This document shows, one piece after another, positions 57,671 to 64,000 of a stretch of 64,000 nt of DNA; positions within the stretch are counted from its first letter, which is position 1; each line of letters begins with the position of its first letter. The position numbers and the translations under genes are program-made. Source of the stretch: Candidatus Latescibacterota bacterium (lineage in GTDB: Bacteria; JAAXHH01); the NCBI GenBank assembly GCA_012270975.1, contig JAAXHH010000014.1:1-64000 (forward strand), read 5' to 3'. The notes beneath the pieces are model-generated. The model did no database searches. It saw only the letters and a list, made by a program, of their open reading frames with translations, and was not told the DNA's origin.

Positions 57671-58327
57671 GTGCATATCATGACGGAAGCCATTTCCAAT
57701 TTTGCGGTGGATATCGTCGACCGGCGCGCGGAGGACCCGGGCAATGTCGCTCTGCGTTGGGAAAAGACCGGCAGCGCGGCGACGGAAGTGACCTTCCTTG
57801 ATTTGAAGATCCGTTCCGAGAAGGTCGCCCACGTGCTGCACCACCACGGCGTGCGTCCGGGCCACCGGGTATTCATACTGCTTCCGGCATGCGTTGCCTG
57901 GTGGGAGTCCGTCCTGGGATGCATGCGGGTGGGCGCCGCGGCCGTCCTGGGCCAGGACGCGTCTGAGACGCAGGTTCTGAAGGATCAGATCATCCAATCC
58001 CGATCATCGCTGGTGATCGCGACCGATACTGTGGCGGCCCTGGTCGACCCTTTCCGGAACGACTGCACCCGGGTCGTCCACTGGCTATCCGTAGGCTGGG
58101 AACGGGAGGGCTGGGTGGACTACGACCGCCGCGTCTCGCTCGCTCCGTCCGGGTTAAAGACGGTCGAGACCCGGGGAGCGGACCCCTGCATCGTCGTGTA
58201 CGACGAGGGGACTTCGATTACCGCGACCACGCACTTTCACGGCGATGAAACCTACGGTCTCGCGCAGCTCGACGCGTGGCGCGACGGGCTGGCCGTCGCG
58301 GTGCAAGACGCGTCCGACCTCCCATGA
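57671..58327 (+). CDS. N-terminal fragment of ANL (AMP-dependent synthetase/ligase) superfamily
   Basis: VALRWEKTG...VTFLDLKIRSEKVAHVLHHHGVRPGHRVFILLPACVAWWESVLGCMRVGAAAVLG; lacks the downstream P-loop and C-terminal domain. Confidence 0.7.
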   Translation: MHIMTEAISNFAVDIVDRRAEDPGNVALRWEKTGSAATEVTFLDLKIRSEKVAHVLHHHGVRPGHRVFILLPACVAWWESVLGCMRVGAAAVLGQDASETQVLKDQIIQSRSSLVIATDTVAALVDPFRNDCTRVVHWLSVGWEREGWVDYDRRVSLAPSGLKTVETRGADPCIVVYDEGTSITATTHFHGDETYGLAQLDAWRDGLAVAVQDASDLP

Positions 58328-59484
58328 TACCCGCGCTGACCGACTACCTGGTAGTGGATCTCACCACGCAATTGCCGGGTCCGTACTGCTCCATGCTGCT
58401 TGCCGACCTGGGCGCCCGGGTGATCAAGGTGGAACCGCCCGGCGGCGATCCTCTGCGCGGCTTTCCACCGGCCTTCGCCAGCGTGAACCGCGGCAAGCGG
58501 GACATCGTGATCGATCTGAAGAACGATGCGGGACGGGAGGTCATGAGCCGCCTGGTCTCCCGGGCGGACGTCGTGCTGGAAGGCTTCCGGCCCGCCGTGG
58601 CCGAACGACTCGGTGTGGACTACCCATCGGCAAGACGACTGAATCCGGCCATCGTGTACTGCGCGATATCGGGGTTCGGACAGGAGGGTCCTTATCGGGA
58701 CCGCGCGGGTCATGACATCAACTATCTGGCGATCGGCGGCCTGCTGGGACGTAACGATCCGCCCGCGGTCCCTCCCGTGCTGATTTCGGATCTGTCCTCC
58801 GGCCTGTACGCCGCGCTGGCCGTCTGCGCCGCGCTGATGCAACGGACGGCCACGGGAGAGGGACGCTTCATCGACTTGTCCATGACCGACTGTATCCTGT
58901 CCTGGATGGCCCTGGATATCGCCGCCGCGGCACAGGACCCGGACGCGGCGCGGGAACCGTTCCTGGACAATATCCCGCACTACGGCGTTTTCGAGACTTC
59001 TGACGGCCGGTACATCAGCTTGGGGATCGTCCACGAGGACCATTTCTGGACCCGCCTCTGCGATGTCCTGGGACTGAATGAATGGCGGGACTGGTCTTCC
59101 GGAAATCGGTTGAGCAGGGCGGCCGAGATACGGGAAAAACTCCGTACCATATTCGTCACGGCTACCTGCCGGGAATGGGACCGGCGACTAAGGAAAGCCG
59201 ACGTGCCCTGCGCGGCCGTTAACAACCTTGACGAGCTACCGGACGACCCTTATATACAGTATCGAAATCCGTTTTACACTCTCGTGGCGTCCAACCGGAC
59301 GGAGAGCCGGCAGGTGAAGGCGCCGTTTCGTACAGACGCGCCGGACGCCGATGGGCCGCTTCCGCCGCCCGCCCGGGGCGAACACACGCGCGCTGTGCTT
59401 TCGGATTGCGGTTACGCAGAGGATGAGATCGAACGATTGATTCGACAGGGTGCTGTACACGAATCCCGTTTCGGGGAGAAGTAA
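58324..59484 (+). CDS. CaiB/BaiF family CoA-transferase
   Basis: LVVDLTTQLPGPYCSMLLADLGARVIKVEPPGGDPLR; NRGKRDIVIDLKNDAGREVMSRLVSRADVVLEGFRP. Confidence 0.96.
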   Translation: MIPALTDYLVVDLTTQLPGPYCSMLLADLGARVIKVEPPGGDPLRGFPPAFASVNRGKRDIVIDLKNDAGREVMSRLVSRADVVLEGFRPAVAERLGVDYPSARRLNPAIVYCAISGFGQEGPYRDRAGHDINYLAIGGLLGRNDPPAVPPVLISDLSSGLYAALAVCAALMQRTATGEGRFIDLSMTDCILSWMALDIAAAAQDPDAAREPFLDNIPHYGVFETSDGRYISLGIVHEDHFWTRLCDVLGLNEWRDWSSGNRLSRAAEIREKLRTIFVTATCREWDRRLRKADVPCAAVNNLDELPDDPYIQYRNPFYTLVASNRTESRQVKAPFRTDAPDADGPLPPPARGEHTRAVLSDCGYAEDEIERLIRQGAVHESRFGEK

Positions 59485-59505
59485 CCGAACCCCAAAGGAG
59501 ATATC

Positions 59506-60966
59506 ATGAGTATCCGCGTGCGAAACTGGCGCGACCAGGCACCTTACGTGGGGCATATCAGCGCGCTGGTCTGGACGCTGTACCAGTCCCATGACAAGGA
59601 TGAAACATCTCCGCCCGAAGTAAACCGACTGCATGGGATCAACAGCTTCGTCAAGCACGGATTGCAGGGCCATCAGCATTCGGACCACCACCAGCACGAC
59701 AACATCGAGCAGCTGTATTTCATCCTGCGCGGACGAGGCCAGCTGACCATCGGGGACGACAAGGTGGACGTCCGGGACGGCACGGCCGTATACATGCCCG
59801 TCAACGTGCCCCACCAGGCGTTCAACGATGGGGAAGGATGGATGGAGCATCTTATCGTCAGCTGTCCACTGGACGAAATCCGGGAGGGCACCCCCGCTGT
59901 CCGGGACTGGCGCGACGTGCATCCGGTGGTGCTGGAAGGCGGCACCATTTCCTGGCCCCTGCTGCTGCGCGAAGAGGAAGTCCCGGCCAGCGAAGGCGGC
60001 GTGCTCCAGCGCGTGCATGGAGTGACCCGCTATGCCGTCCAGGGACGGCAGGGCACCACCTGGCAGCAGTTGGATGGAGTTGAACTCGTCCATTACGTGC
60101 TCAGCGGCTATGGTACCATCGAGGAAGCTGACGGAAACCGGCAACTGGTCACCGAAGGCTCCGCGGCCCATGTGCTTCCAGGCGTTGCGCATCGATTCGC
60201 CAACCAGGGCGAAGGCTGGTTCGAATACGTCACGTTCTCGGTCGAAGTGGGCGAAGTCGAGATGCCGCAGGAATCGGATGAAGACGCGGATGCCGAGGAA
60301 GCGGACGAGCAGTATGGCGTCGAAGAAGCCGTCGCGGCGGCCGTGGTGGCGGAAGTCGACTGGGATGACGCCGTCCCGGTCGAAGCCGAAGAAGAGATCG
60401 AGGACGCGGCGGACGAAGATGGAGTTGACGAAGCAGGAGGCGACCTGGCCGACGACGAGATCGATGATGACGCGGAATCGGCAGAGGCCGAAGAGGAAGC
60501 GTACCAAGACGAAGAGACCGACTCAGACGGAATCGAAGCGGAAGCCGACGTAATGGAGGAGGATGCTGGCGAGGGGAGTGACGCCGATTTAGATGAAACT
60601 CTCGAGGATGAGGCCAGTGATCCCGCAGACGAGAATGTGGAGGACGTGGTGGGGGAAGATGCCGACGAAGACGCTGATGAATGGGATGACGGGGACGATG
60701 TGGAAGACGTCGAGGCCACCGAGGAAGACCACGGAGAAGATGACCTGGCCGATGATGAGACCGCCGGGGAGGACGAACAGGCCGGGGAAGATGAGCAGGA
60801 AGTAGCGTCCGAAGAAAAAGCGGAAACGGGAGACGATCCATCCGGGGACGAGGACGAGATCGAACTGGATGACGACGACGATTTCGATATCGAAGACGAA
60901 GATGAAACCACCGTGGAGGACGAAACAGGGGAGGACGATGATGCCCCTGATCCGGACAGGCGGTAA
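59506..60966 (+). CDS. bicupin protein with hyperacidic C-terminal tail
   Basis: cupin 1 HSDHHQHDNIEQLYFILRGRGQLTIGDDKVDVRDGTAVYMPVNVPHQAFN; cupin 2 VLSGYGTIEEADGNRQLVTEGSAAHVLPGVAHRFANQG; about 230-aa Asp/Glu-rich tail. Confidence 0.9.
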   Translation: MSIRVRNWRDQAPYVGHISALVWTLYQSHDKDETSPPEVNRLHGINSFVKHGLQGHQHSDHHQHDNIEQLYFILRGRGQLTIGDDKVDVRDGTAVYMPVNVPHQAFNDGEGWMEHLIVSCPLDEIREGTPAVRDWRDVHPVVLEGGTISWPLLLREEEVPASEGGVLQRVHGVTRYAVQGRQGTTWQQLDGVELVHYVLSGYGTIEEADGNRQLVTEGSAAHVLPGVAHRFANQGEGWFEYVTFSVEVGEVEMPQESDEDADAEEADEQYGVEEAVAAAVVAEVDWDDAVPVEAEEEIEDAADEDGVDEAGGDLADDEIDDDAESAEAEEEAYQDEETDSDGIEAEADVMEEDAGEGSDADLDETLEDEASDPADENVEDVVGEDADEDADEWDDGDDVEDVEATEEDHGEDDLADDETAGEDEQAGEDEQEVASEEKAETGDDPSGDEDEIELDDDDDFDIEDEDETTVEDETGEDDDAPDPDRR

Positions 60967-60978
60967 ACGAAAGCGTAC

Positions 60979-61881
60979 GTGAGCAACCTACCCGCCCGAC
61001 CGTTCGGGCGAACCGGCATGCGTCCGGCGGCCCTGGCCATGGGAGCCGCCTTTCTGCACGAAAGTCCCGAGGCGGTCGAAGCGATCCAGACGGCCCTCTC
61101 GCTGGGTATCAACTACTTCGATACCTATCCCGGCCACCACGAGGAAAAGTGGGGTGAAGCCCTGTCCGGCGTACCCCGGTCCTCCTACTACCTGCAGGCC
61201 AAGATCGGCACCCATCCCGATCGCAGGAAGGACTTCTCCGGGGAGGGCGCCAGGTGGAGCTTGGACCGCAGCCTGCGATCCCTGAAGACGGACTACCTCG
61301 ACTCCGTTCTCGTACACGATCCGACCGACTTCGACGAGTTGCTGCGCGAAGGCGCGGTTTTCGACGTGCTGCGAGGATTGAAGTCGCAGGGTGTGGTCAG
61401 GAACATCGGGCTCGGCGCCCGGTCACACGACTGGCACGTCCGGCTGATCGATGAAGGCATCAGCGATGTGTCCCTGACCTTTCTGGACTATACGCTGATC
61501 AACCAGTCGGCCGCCGCCACCATCTTTCCGGCGGCAAAGAGACGACGCACCGGGATCATTCTGGCCAGCGTGCAGGGCATGGGGCTCCTTACCGGAGAAG
61601 AACCCGATCCAGAAAGGGAGCGGGGCATGCATCCCGGGTCTGCGCCGCGCGCGCACAGGATCTGGACCTGGTGCCGCGAAAACGGCGTAAACATCCGGCA
61701 TCTCGCCATTCAGTTCTGCCTGGCGGCGCCGGTGGACAGCGTTGTCATGTTCGGCCCGGCGAGTATCCGGCACGTGCACGACGCCTACGAGGCCGCCACC
61801 GAAACCATACCATCCTATCTGTGGGAGAAACTCGACACGGAAATCGGCATCCGGCCGGGCATGGGCTCGGAGCAGTCGTGA
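60979..61881 (+). CDS. aldo/keto reductase family protein
   Basis: RPFGRTGMRPAALAMGAAF; INYFDTYPGHHEEKWGEAL; LRSLKTDYLDSVLVHDP. Confidence 0.92.
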   Translation: MSNLPARPFGRTGMRPAALAMGAAFLHESPEAVEAIQTALSLGINYFDTYPGHHEEKWGEALSGVPRSSYYLQAKIGTHPDRRKDFSGEGARWSLDRSLRSLKTDYLDSVLVHDPTDFDELLREGAVFDVLRGLKSQGVVRNIGLGARSHDWHVRLIDEGISDVSLTFLDYTLINQSAAATIFPAAKRRRTGIILASVQGMGLLTGEEPDPERERGMHPGSAPRAHRIWTWCRENGVNIRHLAIQFCLAAPVDSVVMFGPASIRHVHDAYEAATETIPSYLWEKLDTEIGIRPGMGSEQS

Positions 61882-61981
61882 CACCCGCATGGATTTGAAT
61901 ATTTCATTGAATTTTTAACCGACAACAGGTAACCTCAAACCCGTCGAATCCGAAACCTGCCTGCCACGGAACCATTACCAC

Positions 61982-62743
61982 ATGCCCTCACTGTCTTTTT
62001 CGCCCCGCGTACCCGTCATCGACGCGAATGTATGCGTGGGCAATCCCCATACCGGTCCATCGCCCTGTCAAAGCCCCACTCAGCTCCTAGAAGAAATGGA
62101 TTTTCACGGCGTCCAGCGCGCCCTGATCTACCATGCGCAGGGTGAGCAGATCAGTCCCACGGACGGGAACATGTATCTGGAGGACTGGCTAGACGAGGCA
62201 GACAGGCTGATTCCTCAGTGGGTCGTCGCGCCCGTGGAGACCTCCATGACGCAGATCGCGGATCTGCACAGCCGGGGCCGGGTGAGGTCCGTTCGCCTGC
62301 ACGACTGCCAGTCCGCCGGCCTTCCCTTTCTCCCGTGGGGTTACGACAACCTGCTGTCCTTCCTTTCGGATACCCGGATTCCGCTGTGGATCCCGCTGAT
62401 GGACGTGGAGACGGACCACGTGGTCACGACGCTCAAGGCCTATCCGGACCTGCACGCGGTACTCGTCGGGGCGCACTATACCCACGCGCTGGTCGTTCGC
62501 GGCCTGCTGGAAGCGAGTCCCCGCGCCGTGCTGGAACTCAGCCGGTACGAACCCATCGGCGAAGTGGAAGCCCTCATCGAACGCTTCGGCGCAGACCGGT
62601 TCGTATATGGTTCGTGGTATCCCCGTTACGCCATGGGTCCGATCCTGTTCTACCTGCACCACACACGCATGAGCGAAGAAGAACTCGCACGGATCTGCGC
62701 CGGTAACGCGGAGCGGTTGCTCGGACTGACGGAGGGATCATGA
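61982..62743 (+). CDS. amidohydrolase-like (amidohydro_2 superfamily) protein with altered metal motif
   Basis: same fold pattern as the neighbour: ALIYHAQ, DLHAVLVGAHYTHALVVRGLLEASPRAVLELSRY, RFVYGSWYP, ICAGNAERLLGL. Confidence 0.82.
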   Translation: MPSLSFSPRVPVIDANVCVGNPHTGPSPCQSPTQLLEEMDFHGVQRALIYHAQGEQISPTDGNMYLEDWLDEADRLIPQWVVAPVETSMTQIADLHSRGRVRSVRLHDCQSAGLPFLPWGYDNLLSFLSDTRIPLWIPLMDVETDHVVTTLKAYPDLHAVLVGAHYTHALVVRGLLEASPRAVLELSRYEPIGEVEALIERFGADRFVYGSWYPRYAMGPILFYLHHTRMSEEELARICAGNAERLLGLTEGS

Positions 62744-63489
62744 TTGACGGTACGAGGGTAATCGACTACCACGGTCACGTGGGCCGGTGGGAACGGTACG
62801 GTATGGTGGACGATCCGGAGCTTCTGATGGGCGCCATGGACGCGGTCGGGATCGATATCGCGTGCCTGTTCCACATATTTCACCCGGACGGGACCACGGG
62901 CAACGATCTGACCGCGCGGTTTGTCGCCAGGAACCCGGACCGCTTCGTGGGCTTTGCCTATGTCTCGCCGACCATGCCCGACCGCATGGTGCCGGAACTG
63001 GAACGGGCGATCGACAAACTGGGATTTCCGGCCATCAAGCTCTACCCGCCCTATACTCCGTGGCCCTTCAACGAAGAACCCTGGCATCCGATCTACGAAT
63101 TCGCCCAGGGCCGGGGACTGGCCATCATTTTCCACACGGACCATTTCATAAACAGCCGGCCCCGTTACTTCGAAGACCTCGCGCCGGTCTACCCGCGGGT
63201 GAATTTCGTTTCCGCCCATTGCGGCAACGTGCCGGAGGCCCGCGCCGAAGCCATCGCCGCCGCGCAGAAGTACCCGAACGTCTACCTGGAGACCTGCTCG
63301 ACGTACCGGACGCCCGGGGTAATCGAAGAACTGGTGGAAAAGGGCGGGGCCGACCGCGTGCTGTACGGATCGGACATGCCCCTGATGGATCCCAGGCCGC
63401 AGATCGGCAAGATCATCACCGCCCGGATCTCTGACGAAGCGAAACGCATGGCGCTGGGCGAGAACGCGGCCCGGTTGCTGGGCATATAG
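62740..63489 (+). CDS. amidohydrolase family protein (amidohydro_2)
   Basis: VIDYHGHVGRW; FVGFAYVSP; NFVSAHCGNVPEA; RVLYGSDMPLMDPR; ALGENAARLLGI. Confidence 0.94.
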   Translation: MIDGTRVIDYHGHVGRWERYGMVDDPELLMGAMDAVGIDIACLFHIFHPDGTTGNDLTARFVARNPDRFVGFAYVSPTMPDRMVPELERAIDKLGFPAIKLYPPYTPWPFNEEPWHPIYEFAQGRGLAIIFHTDHFINSRPRYFEDLAPVYPRVNFVSAHCGNVPEARAEAIAAAQKYPNVYLETCSTYRTPGVIEELVEKGGADRVLYGSDMPLMDPRPQIGKIITARISDEAKRMALGENAARLLGI

Positions 63490-63589
63490 GCAATCCTAGA
63501 AGTCAGGGCGATCCGAATGAGTTCCGAAAACGCGCTAGTAGCAATACGCTTACAATAACAGCTGGTCACCCTCGACCCTGGAGGTTTGC

Positions 63590-64000
63590 GTGAATCTCGG
63601 TCAAGCTGAACTGCACAATGTACACGAACTGCTGGACGACCCGGGCGGAACGGGCAGCATCTGCTGTCGGATTCCGAACGACCTGCGCGTGACGCTGAAC
63701 GAATCGGCGAAGAACAACGCGCTGCAGGCGTCGGGATGCGAAATCCGGTTCAACCTGGAGGGGCAGCGGGCGGTCATTACGCTCCAGAGTCCCGAAGGGC
63801 CGACGCTCGCGGAAGTATACCAGGGCGATTTCTTCAGCGCGCTGCACATCGTCGACGCGGCTCCAACGCGGATTGTCGTGGAGCGCCCCGATACCGAGCC
63901 GGTCATGCGACGGGTCGCCCCTTCCGACGCGCGGTTCGATACCGGCCTCAGCCGGGTGGTCCTGCCGTGGCGTCCCTCGGTCCGCCTGATCTCCATAGAG
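63590..64000 (+). CDS. partial CDS (GTG start, runs off window); resembles N-terminal domain of SGNH/GDSL-hydrolase-family proteins
   Basis: ggagg 5 nt before GTG; open frame to 64000: VNLGQAELHNVHELLDDPGGTGSICCRIPNDLRVTLNESAKNNALQASGCEIRFNLEGQRAVITLQSPEG...EVYQGDFF. Confidence 0.72.
   Translation, partial: MNLGQAELHNVHELLDDPGGTGSICCRIPNDLRVTLNESAKNNALQASGCEIRFNLEGQRAVITLQSPEGPTLAEVYQGDFFSALHIVDAAPTRIVVERPDTEPVMRRVAPSDARFDTGLSRVVLPWRPSVRLISIE

Noticed and set aside
55541-57997. 818-aa minus-strand ORF spanning nucleoside hydrolase, SDR and ANL-fragment genes
   Set aside because: Antisense to three well-supported genes; no recognisable motifs; typical of high-GC antisense open frames.
60108-61112. 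334-aa minus-strand Ser-rich ORF opposite the bicupin tail
   Set aside because: Mirror of GAN/GAN codons of the acidic tail; low-complexity antisense artefact.
1-64000. CRISPR arrays, prophage modules, IS elements, rRNA operons
   Set aside because: No regularly spaced identical repeats, no transposase/integrase/phage structural ORFs and no rRNA-like stretches were seen. tRNA genes were not reliably recognised by eye; a tRNAscan-SE run would be decisive.

Overview
This is a gene-dense, GC-rich bacterial chromosomal window with about 60 protein genes on both strands. I found no rRNA, CRISPR array, transposase or phage module, and I could not confidently identify a tRNA by eye. Housekeeping anchors include polB, dinB (Pol IV), an AlkA-type glycosylase, pdxH, argG, sucA/sucB (2-oxoglutarate dehydrogenase E1/E2), SPFH + NfeD, sfsA and a YggX-like protein. 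The accessory content is dominated by 11 ankyrin-repeat genes between about 5.9 and 41.8 kb. One is fused to an ECF sigma factor, one to a truncated haemoglobin, and three carry a shared '(R)HL..QAK.L...GF.SWP.LK' N-terminal module. There are also six VOC/glyoxalase-like proteins, two BNR/sialidase-like proteins (one translationally coupled to a MoaD-like protein ending in Gly-Gly), a tandem pair of about 400-aa proteins of unknown function, and a bicupin with a roughly 230-aa hyperacidic tail. The strongest hidden signal is at 43799-43840. The cobalamin-binding/radical SAM ORF (42356..) appears to stop at TGA, but the frame reads ...W-F-C-[TGA]-A-E-P..., the 'CUAEP' tail of a radical SAM selenoprotein family. 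It is followed at bacterial-SECIS distance by a perfect 6-bp hairpin with a GGAAA loop. The TGA is therefore probably selenocysteine, and the gene extends to 43840. A second pattern is that many intergenic gaps contain their own locus-specific short tandem duplications of about 13-45 bp.
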